A stretch of DNA of 64,000 nucleotides from Bradyrhizobium sp. AZCC 2176 (lineage in GTDB: Bacteria; Pseudomonadota; Alphaproteobacteria; Rhizobiales; Xanthobacteraceae): positions 6,537,501 through 6,601,500 of the forward strand of contig NZ_JAZHRX010000001.1 in NCBI RefSeq assembly GCF_036924645.1. Reading direction: 5' to 3'. Of this stretch, positions 18,749 to 27,922 are shown piece after piece. The translations under genes were made by a program, and so were the position numbers. Each line of letters begins with the position of its first letter. Positions within the stretch are counted from its first letter, which is position 1. Below the pieces are notes generated by a model that saw only the letters and a program-made list of their open reading frames with translations, did no database searches and had not been told where the DNA came from.

Positions 18749-19406
18749 TCAGACTGTCTCGAACCGTTCGATGACGAGCGTTTCGGCAAGACCTGCGCGG
18801 GTCCATTCCTGGAATGCCGGCAACGACATCATGGCATCGAAATAATGCCGCGCCTCGCCTCTCACCTCGATCGCATAGGTGCGAAAGCGGTGCACCACAG
18901 GCGCAAACATCGCGTCCGCGCCGCCGAAGGCGCCGAACAGGAACGGTCCTTCCTTGCCGTAACGGCGGTGGCAATCTGCCCAGATCTCCAGGATGCGCGC
19001 CACAATTGGCGCGCGCGTCGTCCGACAGATCGATCGCGCCGACCGGACGGTGCAGGTTCATGCCGCATTCATTGCGCAGCGGCATGAAGCCCGAATGCAT
19101 TTCCGCCGAGATCGAGCGCGCATGCGCCCGGCGTGCGCGCTCATCCGGCCACAGTCGGCTTTGCGGGAATTTCTCGGCGAGATACTCGATGATCGAAAGC
19201 GAATCCCACACCGTGACGTCGCCGTCGATCAGCGCTGGCACCTTGCCCGAATCCGAAAAGCTCAGGATCCGGTCCTTGTCCGCCTTGTCGTCGGTGTAGA
19301 GCGGGATGAACACTTCCTCGAACGGGATGTCGTTGGCGCGCAGCGCCAGCCATGGCCGCATCGACCATGACGAATAGTTCTTGTTGCCGATGACCAGTTT
19401 CAACAT
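18749..19406 (-). pseudogene. Glutathione S-transferase, frameshifted
   Basis: The N-terminal thioredoxin-like domain reads KLVIGNKNYSSWSMRPWLAL, with SYSSWS-type residues binding glutathione. It continues through KVPALIDGDVTVWDSLSIIEYLAEKFP to LHRPVGAIDLSDDARAN. The C-terminal helical domain (VARILEIWADCHRRYGKEGPFLFGAFGGADAMFAP) is in another frame. The two parts join if one T is removed at AATTGTGG near 19007, and the total length is 3n+1, consistent with a single insertion. With the correction the protein would be about 218 residues, a normal GST. It may be a true pseudogene or an assembly error. Confidence 0.82.
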
Positions 19407-19504
19407 TTTGGGGGAAATCCTGTTGGGGCCGGCATCTTGCCATAGTGCACCGCACACGTTCAACCTGTATCACATTTGCAAGCCATCACCGGGGATGCCG
19501 CCAC

Positions 19505-20182
19505 ATGGGCGCCTATAGGGTCGATATCGTCGCGGTCGCATTCTTCGTCGTCGAATGGCTGATCTACGGCTTCACGCTCGAGCACACGGCCTACGGCCGC
19601 GACAGCCTGTCGACGCGCATGAACCGCTATCGCGAGGTTTGGGTGCGGAACATGCTCGATCGCGAGGCGCGCATGGTCGACATGCAGATCATGGCCTCGC
19701 TGCAGAACGGCACCGCCTTCTTCGCCTCCACCAGCCTGATCGCGATCGGCGGCGCGCTGGCGCTGCTGCGGGCGACCAACGATGCGCTCGCCGTGCTTCG
19801 CGAGCTGCCGGTCGATCTCACCCCTTCGCCCGCGCTGTGGGAAATCAAATGCGTCGGCCTGATCCTGATCTTCATCTACGCCTTCTTCAAATTCGCCTGG
19901 TCGTACCGCCTATTCAACTATGTCGCGATCCTGCTTGGCGCGATGCCGCCGTCATCACAGCGCGACACGACGGAAGCCGAAGCCCATGTGATGCGCACGA
20001 CGCGCCTGTTCGAGGCGGCGGGCCGGCATTTCAACCGCGGCCAGCGCGCGTTCTTCTTCGCGCTGGGCTATCTCGGCTGGTTCGTCAGCCCCTGGTTATT
20101 GATGCTGACGACGGCGCTGGTCGTGATCGTGACCTGGCGGCGGCAGTTCGCCTCCAACGCCTGGCGGGCAATGGGGAATTAG
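19505..20182 (+). CDS. DUF599 family membrane protein
   Basis: The 225-residue integral membrane protein matches DUF599. Four hydrophobic segments are visible (about 6-25, 72-93, 116-140 and 188-217). Between the first two lies the conserved soluble stretch SLSTRMNRYREVWVRNML. IMASLQNGTAFFASTSLIAIGG and WSYRLFNYVAILLGAMP are further family landmarks. Function is unknown. The ATG at 19505 is chosen because the first segment follows directly; the frame is open 60 bp further upstream. It is divergent from the GST gene. Confidence 0.82.
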   Translation: MGAYRVDIVAVAFFVVEWLIYGFTLEHTAYGRDSLSTRMNRYREVWVRNMLDREARMVDMQIMASLQNGTAFFASTSLIAIGGALALLRATNDALAVLRELPVDLTPSPALWEIKCVGLILIFIYAFFKFAWSYRLFNYVAILLGAMPPSSQRDTTEAEAHVMRTTRLFEAAGRHFNRGQRAFFFALGYLGWFVSPWLLMLTTALVVIVTWRRQFASNAWRAMGN

Positions 20183-20194
20183 CGCGCCTGGACC

Positions 20195-20665
20195 TCAGCC
20201 TCTCGCTGCGGCCTCCAATCCCGCAATGTCGAGCTTCACCATCTTGAGCATGGCCTCGGCGACGCGCTTGGCCTTGTCGCCGTCGGGATCGCGCATCAAC
20301 TCGCCGAGCCGTTTGGGCGCAATCTGCCAGCAGAGGCCCCAGCGGTCCCGTACCCAGCCGCATTGCTCGATCTGTCCGCCCTCCTTCAACGCGTCCCACA
20401 GGCGATCGATCTCGGCCTGTGTGTCGCATTCGACCATGATCGAGAAGCTGTGGTTGAACGGGTCGAGGGGACCGGCCTCGATCGCCATGTAGTGCTGGTC
20501 GCCCAGGGTGAAGGCGGCGATCTTGACGCTGCCCGCGGGACCGCTCGGGGTATCGGCCGGTAATGTCGAAACCCAGTCGACCGACGAGCCGCGGACGAGC
20601 GAGGTGTAGAAGCCGATCGCGGCTTCCATGTCCTTCTCGAACCAGAGATGCTGTGTAACCTTCAT
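20195..20665 (-). CDS. VOC family protein, PhnB-like
   Basis: The 156-residue protein begins MKVTQHLWFEKDMEAAIGFY, a hallmark of the PhnB-like branch of the vicinal oxygen chelate superfamily. It contains the paired beta-alpha-beta modules (ALGDQ-type strand FTLGDQHYMAIEAGP, HSFSIMVECDTQAEIDRLWDAL and RWGLCWQIAPKRLGEL in outline). Most relatives are uncharacterised; they were once annotated as 3-demethylubiquinone methyltransferases, which is unsupported. The ATG at 20665 follows GGAAC. It converges on the DUF599 gene with 12 bp between stops. Confidence 0.85.
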   Translation of the reverse strand: MKVTQHLWFEKDMEAAIGFYTSLVRGSSVDWVSTLPADTPSGPAGSVKIAAFTLGDQHYMAIEAGPLDPFNHSFSIMVECDTQAEIDRLWDALKEGGQIEQCGWVRDRWGLCWQIAPKRLGELMRDPDGDKAKRVAEAMLKMVKLDIAGLEAAARG

Positions 20666-20808
20666 CGCGGTGTTCCTTTCGTCTGCCAAATGGGCCGAGC
20701 CGGCCGCGCGTACGCGCCGCTCTTGTCCAAGGACGAACGACGGGGGCCGTTTCCGACATGGCGGGTGAATTTGTCGCAACGGTTCGCACCGAAAGGAGAA
20801 AGAAAAAA

Positions 20809-21660
20809 TCAGGACGCGGAAAAATCCTGCGGCGTGAAGCTGAGGTCGAGCACCTTCCATTCGCCGTAGCGGTCGACCGGCAGCATCGCGTAGGGCTGGC
20901 AAGCCTGTAGCGCGCGGATCGCGCCCTGCATCAGCAACGGCCCCTTCATCGACGCGCTGGCCTCGATCAGGATCGGTTCCGCGGCGAGCCTGCCGTCCGG
21001 CGTCATCAACACGCGCAGCTTGACCTTGATGTCGTCGGCGCCCGACAGCGAGGCCGGCAGTTTCGAGCAGGTCTTGAGGTGACGCCGGAATTCCGCGATC
21101 AGCGTGCTCGCGATATCGGCGGCCTCGGTCGCGGGCCCATCGAAATTGTCCTCGCCCTTGTTGCGGGCGTGCGCCGGAGCCGGCGGCAGCGGCGAGAGAT
21201 CGGGCGGCAGGCCGAGCAGCACCTGATACTTGATCGAGATGTCCGGCTCGGGCGGATTGTGGCCCAACACCGCTGCTTGCGATGGCGGCGCCACCTGCTG
21301 CGATGGCGGCTGCGGCTGGGCCGCTTGCGGCGTCGCGAGCACAGCCTGCTTCTGCGGCCGCGCGGCGGGCGCAGGCGGCGCGGCCGGCGGGGCTGCCGTG
21401 GCAGCGGCGGGCTTGTCGAGCAGGGAGAAGTCGGGCTGTGGCGACGGCACCGGTTCCGGCTTGTTTTCGGCAGGCGGCCCGTCGGGAGGCGCCTGCTTCT
21501 CGGCAAGCTCTTGCGGGGTCACGATCTCGACCGGCATCTGCTCGGCGGTCACTGCGCCGAACGGATGGACCTCGGAAAACAGCAGCACCAGCGTCAGCAG
21601 CGACACATGCGCGATCGCCGACGCCGTGATGTCAGTGGGTATGATCCGCCGCAGCTCCAT
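20809..21660 (-). CDS. TolA/TonB-like membrane protein with Pro-rich linker
   Basis: The 283-residue protein has one N-terminal membrane segment (IPTDITASAIAHVSLLTLVL), a long Pro/Ala/Gln-rich periplasmic linker (about 45-185), and a C-terminal globular domain. That domain has TLIAEFRRHLKTCSKLP, VKLRVLMTPDGRLAAEP and GAIRALQACQPYAMLP, in the pattern of TonB/TolA C-terminal domains. This layout spans the periplasm to contact outer-membrane partners. No ExbB/ExbD or Tol genes are adjacent, so whether it serves the Tol system or iron uptake is open. The ATG at 21660 is preferred because the upstream extension is unlike the family. Confidence 0.7.
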   Translation of the reverse strand: MELRRIIPTDITASAIAHVSLLTLVLLFSEVHPFGAVTAEQMPVEIVTPQELAEKQAPPDGPPAENKPEPVPSPQPDFSLLDKPAAATAAPPAAPPAPAARPQKQAVLATPQAAQPQPPSQQVAPPSQAAVLGHNPPEPDISIKYQVLLGLPPDLSPLPPAPAHARNKGEDNFDGPATEAADIASTLIAEFRRHLKTCSKLPASLSGADDIKVKLRVLMTPDGRLAAEPILIEASASMKGPLLMQGAIRALQACQPYAMLPVDRYGEWKVLDLSFTPQDFSAS

Positions 21661-21723
21661 TGCATCGGAACGATGTTCGATTTTCCTCTGGCCCGCCAGC
21701 ATAGCGTCGGGCGGCGCCACGCC

Positions 21724-22542
21724 TCAATCCCATTTCGGCGCGAAACCGAAATCCGTGAGCCGGCCGCTGGCGCTGCCCATGTCGGAAATCTGCTGCATGT
21801 CCGCTTCCGACAGCTCGAAATCGAAGATCTCGATGTTCTCCGAGAGCCGCTCGAGTTTCGACGTTCGCGGAATCGCTGCCACGCCCTGCTGCACCAGCCA
21901 GCGCAGGCAGATTTGCGCCGCCGTCTTGCGATAGCGGTCGCCGATCCGCTGCAGCGCGCGATCGTTCTTGATGCGGCCCTTGGCGACCGGACTATAGGCC
22001 ACCACGGCCATGCCGTTGCGCGCGCAGGCCTCCCTCACTTTCGTCTGGTCGAGATAGGGATGGTACTCGACCTGGTCGCAGACCAGCGGTTCCGAACATG
22101 AAGCCACCGCCTCCTCGATCAAGGCCACGGTGAAATTGGACACGCCGATATGGCGGGCGAGTCCCTGCTGCCTGATCCGCGCCAGCGCGCCGAGCGTCTC
22201 CACCAGCGGCACCTGCGGGTTCGGCCAGTGCAGGAGCAACAGATCGACCTCGGGCAGGCGCAGCTTCACCAGGCTTTCCTTGACGGAACGCTCCAGATCG
22301 TGGGGCGTGAAATGCGTTGGCCAGACCTTGGTGGTAATGAAAACCCGATCGCGCTTCACCCCCGCAAGCCGCAGGCCTTCGCCGACCTCGCGTTCGTTGT
22401 CGTACATCTGCGCGGTATCGATATGGCGATAACCGAGCCGCAAGGCCTGCTCGACGAGCCGCGCGCAGGCGCGTCCGCGCAATTCCCAGGTGCCCAGCCC
22501 GATCGCCGGAATTTTTGCGCCATTGGCTTCGACATACAGCAT
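21724..22542 (-). CDS. Aldo/keto reductase
   Basis: The 272-residue protein is an NADPH-dependent aldo/keto reductase of the DkgA-like group. The catalytic tetrad can be read: Asp in YRHIDTAQMYDNE together with its Tyr, Lys in FITTKVW, and His in LLLLHWPN. IGVSNFTVALIEEA and VAYSPVAKGR line the barrel. IPRTSKLERLSEN binds the cofactor phosphate. Length is standard. The ATG at 22542 precedes the beta hairpin LYVEANGAKIPAIGLGTW; the open frame reaches further upstream. It lies 63 bp upstream of the TolA/TonB-like gene. Confidence 0.92.
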   Translation of the reverse strand: MLYVEANGAKIPAIGLGTWELRGRACARLVEQALRLGYRHIDTAQMYDNEREVGEGLRLAGVKRDRVFITTKVWPTHFTPHDLERSVKESLVKLRLPEVDLLLLHWPNPQVPLVETLGALARIRQQGLARHIGVSNFTVALIEEAVASCSEPLVCDQVEYHPYLDQTKVREACARNGMAVVAYSPVAKGRIKNDRALQRIGDRYRKTAAQICLRWLVQQGVAAIPRTSKLERLSENIEIFDFELSEADMQQISDMGSASGRLTDFGFAPKWD

Positions 22543-22680
22543 CGGTTGTATCCGCGGACCGGCCCCATTATGGGCTGCGGAAACAGCCATGCCAACCGAT
22601 AGCGCCTTCGAGCGGGGAACAGCGGCGGACCCGATCCGGGGCACGCCCGATTTGCGGAAAGAAAACCGTCAAACCGCGAA

Positions 22681-23073
22681 CTAGGCGGGCGACGGTTCCT
22701 CCGTGGCCAGCGCGGCGAAAACGGTTTCCGGCGAATGGGCGATCACGGCGAGCAGCGCCCGCGCTGGCCCGCGGGGGGCGCGCTTGCCCTGCTCCCAGTT
22801 TCGGATGGTTTCGACGGGCACGCCGAGCCTTGCCGCAAATTCGGTCTGCGTCAGCCGTGCGCGCCGGCGCAGGTCGCGCACCGCGGGCAAGGCCGGGGTG
22901 TCATAGGTCGTTTCGGCAGGCGATGTCGGCAAGGCCGCACGCCCGGACATCGCCGGCGCGGGCTCGGGCATCGGCGGCGCAAGCGGGAACTCCTGCCCGT
23001 CCCGCAGTTCGACGATCCGTCCGTCCGCTTTCAGCCGCAAGCGCTGCATGTTGACCTCGTGAGCCAACATCAT
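22681..23073 (-). CDS. Helix-turn-helix protein, HigA-like
   Basis: The 130-residue protein has an N-terminal segment resembling DUF-type sensor strands (MQRLRLKADGRIVELRDGQEF in outline), a Pro/Ala linker, and an XRE helix-turn-helix at about 63-120. The helix-turn-helix reads VRDLRRRARLTQTEFAARLG, then VPVETIRNWEQGKRAP. The DNA-binding domain is close to antitoxins of the HigA/YgiT type, but there is no adjacent toxin gene. It is more likely a single regulator. The mgtE gene lies 42 bp upstream on the same strand. Confidence 0.8.
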   Translation of the reverse strand: MMLAHEVNMQRLRLKADGRIVELRDGQEFPLAPPMPEPAPAMSGRAALPTSPAETTYDTPALPAVRDLRRRARLTQTEFAARLGVPVETIRNWEQGKRAPRGPARALLAVIAHSPETVFAALATEEPSPA

Positions 23074-23114
23074 CGGACAAGCGCCTTAAGACTCGATTAA
23101 CGATAAATGAGGCG

Positions 23115-24545
23115 CTACCTGAGCCCGAACCACAGCGTGGCTATGCCGAGGAACGAGAAGAACCCGACCACGTCGGTGATCGTCGTGACGAAGGTTCCCG
23201 ACGCCACCGCGGGGTCTGCGCGCACCCGTTCCAGCACCATCGGGATCAGGATGCCGCCGAGCGCGCCGGCAACCAGGTTGCAGATGATGGCAAGCCCGAT
23301 CACGAGGCCGAGCCCCGGGATCTTGAACCAGGCCACCGCAGCGACGCCGGTGATCACGGCAAAGGCGAGCCCGTTGACGAGGCCGACCATCGCCTCGCGC
23401 ATCACGACGCGGAACGCATTGTTGGAGCCAAGCTCACGGGTCGCCAGCGCCCGCACCGCCACCGTCATGGTCTGGGTCGCGGCATTGCCGCCCTGGCTCG
23501 CGACGATCGGCGCCAGTACGGCGAGCGCCACCATCTTCTCGAGCTGGCCCTCGAACAGGCCGAGCACGGAGGATGCCAGAAACGCAGTCGCCAGATTGAC
23601 CAGCAGCCAGTTGAAGCGGGCGCGCGCGATGGTCCAGACATTGTCGGACAGTTCTTCGTCGCTGGTGACGCCGCCCAGCGCCTTGAGGTCCTCGTCGGCC
23701 TCTTCCTCGATGACGTCGACGACGTCATCGATGGTGATGACGCCGACAAGCCGGTTGGTGGTGTCGACCACGGGAGCCGCGACCAGATTGTACTTGCCGA
23801 ACATCCGCGCGACCTCTTCCTGGTCGTCCAGCACGGAGACACGGCGGCGGTCTTCGTCGATCAGATCGGCGATCGGCACCGGCCGGCGCGCGCGCAGCAG
23901 CGCGTCCAGCGAGATGGCGCCCTGCCAGAGCTTTTCGGAATCCACCGCGTAGATCTCGTAAAACCGGTCCGGCAGATCAGGGGTGTCGCGCATGTAGTCG
24001 ATCGCCTGCCCCACGGTCCAGTCCGGCGGCACCGCGATGAACTCCGACTGCATCCGGCGTCCCGCAGAATTCTCCGGATAAAGCAGGCTGCGCTCCAGCG
24101 CGACGCGCTCGGACGGCGGCAGCTTTTCGAGGATCTCCTCCTTGTCCTCCTCGTCGAGCCCTTCGAGCAGTTGGACCGCGTCGTCGGATTCCAGTTCGCG
24201 AACGCCCTCCGCGACCGTCTCCGGTTCGAGTTCCTCAAGGATCTCCTCGCGGACGGCATCATCGACTTCGTTCAGCGCCGAGAAGTCGAAATCGGCACCG
24301 GTGATCTCGACGAGGGTGACGCGGTCCTCGGGTTCGAGGGCCACGATCAAATCGCCGAGATCGGCCTCGTGAAGTTCCGCCACCACCTCGCACAACAGGG
24401 GCCGGTCGGCGGCGTGGATGGCGCGCGTGATCTCCTCGACAAACTCGTGGCGAAGCTGCCCCTCTTCGTCCCGCATCCGCAGGCGGTCGAGTACCGAGCC
24501 CTGCGCTGCTTCGCCGGCTTGGGCAACGTCGATATTCTCGGCCAT
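23115..24545 (-). CDS. mgtE: Magnesium transporter MgtE
   Basis: MgtE is a dimeric inner-membrane Mg2+ channel gated by cytoplasmic Mg2+ sensing. The N-terminal domain (about 20-150) has the acidic superhelix with repeated LEPE/LLEGLDEEDKEEIL motifs. Two CBS domains follow (about 165-285), including DQEEVARMFGKYNLVAAPVVD and VIEEEADED at the plug helix. Five membrane segments fill the C-terminal third (LVNLATAFLASSVLGLFEG to the GFFSFLGIATLWFGL end), with the selectivity region VASQGGNAATQTMTV. The ATG at 24545 gives 476 residues, near the family's usual size. It is divergent from a polysaccharide deacetylase gene. Confidence 0.95.
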   Translation of the reverse strand: MAENIDVAQAGEAAQGSVLDRLRMRDEEGQLRHEFVEEITRAIHAADRPLLCEVVAELHEADLGDLIVALEPEDRVTLVEITGADFDFSALNEVDDAVREEILEELEPETVAEGVRELESDDAVQLLEGLDEEDKEEILEKLPPSERVALERSLLYPENSAGRRMQSEFIAVPPDWTVGQAIDYMRDTPDLPDRFYEIYAVDSEKLWQGAISLDALLRARRPVPIADLIDEDRRRVSVLDDQEEVARMFGKYNLVAAPVVDTTNRLVGVITIDDVVDVIEEEADEDLKALGGVTSDEELSDNVWTIARARFNWLLVNLATAFLASSVLGLFEGQLEKMVALAVLAPIVASQGGNAATQTMTVAVRALATRELGSNNAFRVVMREAMVGLVNGLAFAVITGVAAVAWFKIPGLGLVIGLAIICNLVAGALGGILIPMVLERVRADPAVASGTFVTTITDVVGFFSFLGIATLWFGLR

Positions 24546-24650
24546 GCCACGCCTCGCCAGTTTGACAGATTGAGGGAACTTGTCTGAGTTACGTTGCACG
24601 CTTACCCAATCGGCAACACCCAGCGCAATGCCAAATATGTCCAGCCAGAA

Positions 24651-25445
24651 ATGACCCGAAATTTTAGCGCGGTACTGTGCTCGGCGGTCGCGGCACTAAT
24701 GGGCTTCATTGCGGCGGCTCAGGCTGCCGAATGCAGCCGCAAGGACGCGCTCGGCACCTCACGCGTTCTCGCGGTAGACGCCGCCACCTACCCGCGGGTG
24801 GGCCTCAAGAGCTTTCCTCAAACGCTGCCGCTGGAAGACCACGAAGTGGTTCTGACCTTCGACGACGGGCCATGGCCTCCGACGGACCAGAAGATACTGG
24901 CGGCGCTGGCGCATGAATGCGTGCACGCCACCTTCTTCCTGATCGGAAAGCCGGCCTCCGAACATCCCGGCCTGGTGCGAAGACTGGCGGCGGAGGGCCA
25001 TACCATCGCGCACCACACCTGGACTCACCACAATCTGAAATACATGAAGCCGGAGGCGGCTATCGGCGAGATCGACAAGGGCATATCGGCGGTCGAGATG
25101 GCGCTTCACGGAAAGGCCAGCACGACCCCGGGCACGCCGTTTTTTCGCTTTCCGTTTTTTGAAATGACGCCCGCGACGCTGGATGTTCTGCAAAAGCGCG
25201 GCATCGCCGTATTCGGCGCCGACCTCTGGGCCAGCGACTGGATTCCGATGACGTCGGCGCAGCAGTTGAAACTGCTCACCGAGCGGCTGCAGATCGCCCG
25301 CAAGGGCATCATCCTGCTGCACGATCCCAAAGCGCAGACCGCTGCCATGCTGCCGGCCTTGCTGCGCTACCTCCGTGACAACCGTTACCGCGTGGTCCAT
25401 CTGGTCCCGGCCGGTGCCAAAACCGTGTCCGACAAAGCACATTAG
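24651..25445 (+). CDS. Polysaccharide deacetylase (NodB homology), exported
   Basis: The 264-residue protein has a signal peptide (FSAVLCSAVAALMGFIAAAQAAE) and a NodB domain. NodB enzymes remove acetyl groups from GlcNAc-containing polymers with a divalent metal. Visible motifs are LTFDDGPWP with the catalytic base and metal-binding Asp pair, and HHTWTHHNL with the two metal-binding His. FFRFPFFEMTP and ILLHDPKAQTA are later landmarks. The usual RPPY-like Arg motif is present as RFPFF. The next gene is a paralogue of the same N-terminal sequence. The start at 24651 is chosen for the signal peptide; no clear ribosome binding site is seen. Confidence 0.9.
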   Translation: MTRNFSAVLCSAVAALMGFIAAAQAAECSRKDALGTSRVLAVDAATYPRVGLKSFPQTLPLEDHEVVLTFDDGPWPPTDQKILAALAHECVHATFFLIGKPASEHPGLVRRLAAEGHTIAHHTWTHHNLKYMKPEAAIGEIDKGISAVEMALHGKASTTPGTPFFRFPFFEMTPATLDVLQKRGIAVFGADLWASDWIPMTSAQQLKLLTERLQIARKGIILLHDPKAQTAAMLPALLRYLRDNRYRVVHLVPAGAKTVSDKAH

Positions 25446-25601
25446 ATCACGATCTCTTTGGCTGACGCGGTTCTGCGGCCAGGATCACGCCCCGAAGCCA
25501 AATTAGGTGTGGAATTCAGATGATTAAGGCGGCATTCATGGCGCCAGATGTAAGCCGTTGCGTGCTCTTGGTGCGTGCTCTTGGAATGAAGCCGGGGTTC
25601 A

Positions 25602-26939
25602 ATGATCGCTAGCGTATTTGGAGGGCATTGGCGGCGGCCTTGGATCGCTCTGTGCGTGGGCCTGCTGACCTCTGTCGCCGCGCAGGCTGCATCGGCCGCC
25701 GATTGCCCAGGTCATCCCGACGCCATCGGCACGTCACGCACCCTCGTGGTCGACCCGCGCGCCTATCCCATTATCGGCACCATGCAGTATGGCAAGACGC
25801 TGCCGCTCGAAGACCATGAGGTGGTGCTGACCTTCGACGACGGCCCGCTGCCGAAATACAGCAACCAGATTCTCGACATCCTCGCCGCCCATTGTGCCAA
25901 GGCGACGTTCTTCCTGGTCGGAAGCCAGGCCCACGCCAATCCCGAAGGCGTGCGCAAGGTGCGCGATGCCGGACACACGGTGGCCACCCACACTCAGAAC
26001 CATCCCGGCGGCATGGATCGCTTGCCGCTCGACCGCTCCAGGCAGGAGATCGACCAGGGCATCGCGTCGGTGACCGCGGCGCTGGCCGACGGAACTGCGC
26101 CCGCGCCGTTCTTGCGCATCCCCGGCCTGCGCACCAACGACGGGATCGAGGAATTTGCCGCCGCCAAAGGACTTCAGGTCTGGAGCGCCGACTTTCCCGC
26201 CGATGACTGGCGCAACGTGTCCGCCGCGCGCGTCTATGAACTCGCGATCAAGCGACTGGAGGCCAAGGGAAAAGGCATCCTGCTGCTGCACGACATTCAG
26301 CCGCGCACAGTTACGGCGCTGCCGAGGATTCTGCACGAATTGAAAGTGCGCGGCTATCGCATCGTCCATGTCGTGCCGGCAACACCGGAGCGGCCGGCAA
26401 CGCCGACCGAGCCGCAGCAATGGCAGTTGCGTCCGCCTTCGGAGATGGTGGCGATTTCGCGCTGGCCGAAGGTCCCGAAATTCGCTTTTGCTGGCACGGC
26501 AGCGCTCCCCGTCCCGGCTTTGTCCAATCTCGACTGGCACACGACCGACCTTGACGTCCGCGCAACCCGGCGCGGCGTTCCCCTGCCGGCGGTGGCGCCA
26601 TGGCCACGGCAAACGGTATTGCCACCAGCCGGTACGCTGGCCACGCTGCCGGTTCCGGCGGCGAGCCTTTTCATAATCCCGGAATCGGCGCGCGTGACCA
26701 TGCTGGCCGCGGCCGCGCGCCGGACCACAACGATTGCGCAGGCGCATTCAACGGAAATCTCCGCCGCAAAGCTTGCCGGCAAATCGCGCCGCCACGGCCG
26801 CGCCGCCGCGGCCGAACCACCGGCGTCCGGACAAGTCGCGCAGGCGCCGCAAAGCGCTGACGGGACCACGCCCAAGCCGGCGGTCCAAGCCAAGCGGAAT
26901 GGGCGATCGGTCCGTGTCGCCGGTTTGAAGAAGCGATGA
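25602..26939 (+). CDS. Polysaccharide deacetylase with long C-terminal extension
   Basis: The 445-residue protein repeats the layout of its upstream neighbour: signal peptide (ALCVGLLTSVAAQAASAAD), then the closely similar pre-domain GTSRTLVVDPRAYPIIGTMQ. The NodB domain has LTFDDGPLP and THTQNHPGG, with the metal-binding His pair, and ILLLHDIQPRTV. Residues about 265-445 form an Ala/Pro/Arg-rich extension without recognisable domains; its basic end (KLAGKSRRHGRAAAAEP) could associate with anionic envelope polymers. The two genes probably arose by tandem duplication and are 156 bp apart. Confidence 0.88.
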   Translation: MIASVFGGHWRRPWIALCVGLLTSVAAQAASAADCPGHPDAIGTSRTLVVDPRAYPIIGTMQYGKTLPLEDHEVVLTFDDGPLPKYSNQILDILAAHCAKATFFLVGSQAHANPEGVRKVRDAGHTVATHTQNHPGGMDRLPLDRSRQEIDQGIASVTAALADGTAPAPFLRIPGLRTNDGIEEFAAAKGLQVWSADFPADDWRNVSAARVYELAIKRLEAKGKGILLLHDIQPRTVTALPRILHELKVRGYRIVHVVPATPERPATPTEPQQWQLRPPSEMVAISRWPKVPKFAFAGTAALPVPALSNLDWHTTDLDVRATRRGVPLPAVAPWPRQTVLPPAGTLATLPVPAASLFIIPESARVTMLAAAARRTTTIAQAHSTEISAAKLAGKSRRHGRAAAAEPPASGQVAQAPQSADGTTPKPAVQAKRNGRSVRVAGLKKR

Positions 26940-27036
26940 TCGGCCGGTTCTGATCGGATGGATCAGGACCATCAGCTAATCATTTGTTTTGATGGGCTTT
27001 CCTGATCCCAGCGCCTGTCCGCCATTGGGACAAGGC

Positions 27037-27411
27037 TCAATTCGTCACGATCTTGGCGATGCAGAGCAGGATGACGATGGCGAGGAACAGGAGGTCGATA
27101 TAGGCCTTGATCTCGCCGGCATGGCGGAGCGCGCCGACGTCGGTGATGACCTGCTTGCGCGTAGACGTCGAATTGGGCCCCTCGCCCAGCGCCGCCACGA
27201 GGCGGCGCGCCTCCAGTTCCAGCCGCTCGATGCGCTGGAAGAAGTGAAACGACCGAAGCGCCGACGCCGCATGCATGCCGGCATAGACCAACACGAGAAC
27301 GGCAACGACCACGCGGTGTTGATACTTCTCCAGGAAGTTCAGCGCGAAATAGACCAGCGCCAGGAACACGAAGTTGGAGAGGAATCGATAGGCGTAGCTC
27401 AGAAACAGCAT
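27037..27411 (-). CDS. Small membrane protein of unknown function
   Basis: The 124-residue protein has hydrophobic segments near residues 3-26, 33-50 and 105-121, separated by an amphipathic stretch (FHFFQRIERLELEARRLVAAL). The middle also holds a short Ser/Thr-rich loop. No family was recognised. It converges on the deacetylase gene, and its start lies 510 bp from the next called gene. Confidence 0.6.
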   Translation of the reverse strand: MLFLSYAYRFLSNFVFLALVYFALNFLEKYQHRVVVAVLVLVYAGMHAASALRSFHFFQRIERLELEARRLVAALGEGPNSTSTRKQVITDVGALRHAGEIKAYIDLLFLAIVILLCIAKIVTN

Positions 27412-27922
27412 GAAGATGCTCCGGGTGGTCTTGGCAGTGTCGAACTTCCTGGAAACGCCGAACGGCGGGAGCCGGCAGGAATCAGCAGCCGGCCGGCGCG
27501 TCTAGTTTACGCCACCGGTGCGACAGTAGGGGCAACAACCCGCACAGCGCGCCAAACGATTCGCGTGCCGTGGCATTGCGGACACGCGAACACCTCGCAG
27601 AATTGTATCAGGTCCAAACTGCAACATTGTGGTGCGCTCGGAGCGCATCGAAGCACCCAAACATACCAAGCTGTTACAAACGGGGGCGGACCTGCCTGAT
27701 CAGCCACTGCGGCCACCACAGCACCGCTGTGAGGCTATTTTGACCGTCGGATACCGCAAAGAGGACCCGCCATTTGCGGCGGGTGCGAGTCTAGGGAGAA
27801 GATTACAAACTAAGCTGATTCGCGGCACCAAAGCTGTACCGCAATTCACACACGCTATTCAAAAAACACGGCCTTCCGTCGAGACGGCAAACCTGAGCGA
27901 GGTTCCGGATATCTCACGGCGG
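27412..27922. other. Intergenic region with only doubtful frames
   Basis: A 70-codon minus-strand frame at 27507-27719 ends in a CPQCHGT zinc-knuckle-like motif and could be a small gene, but one CxxC pair is too little to call. The sequence TGGTGCGCTCGGAG at about 27628 recurs in the repeats at 40319 and 48260. Confidence 0.4.

Noticed and set aside
27507..27719. 70-codon minus-strand frame ending with CPQCHGT
   Set aside because: One CxxC pair without a partner and no export signal or known family; too weak to call as a gene.
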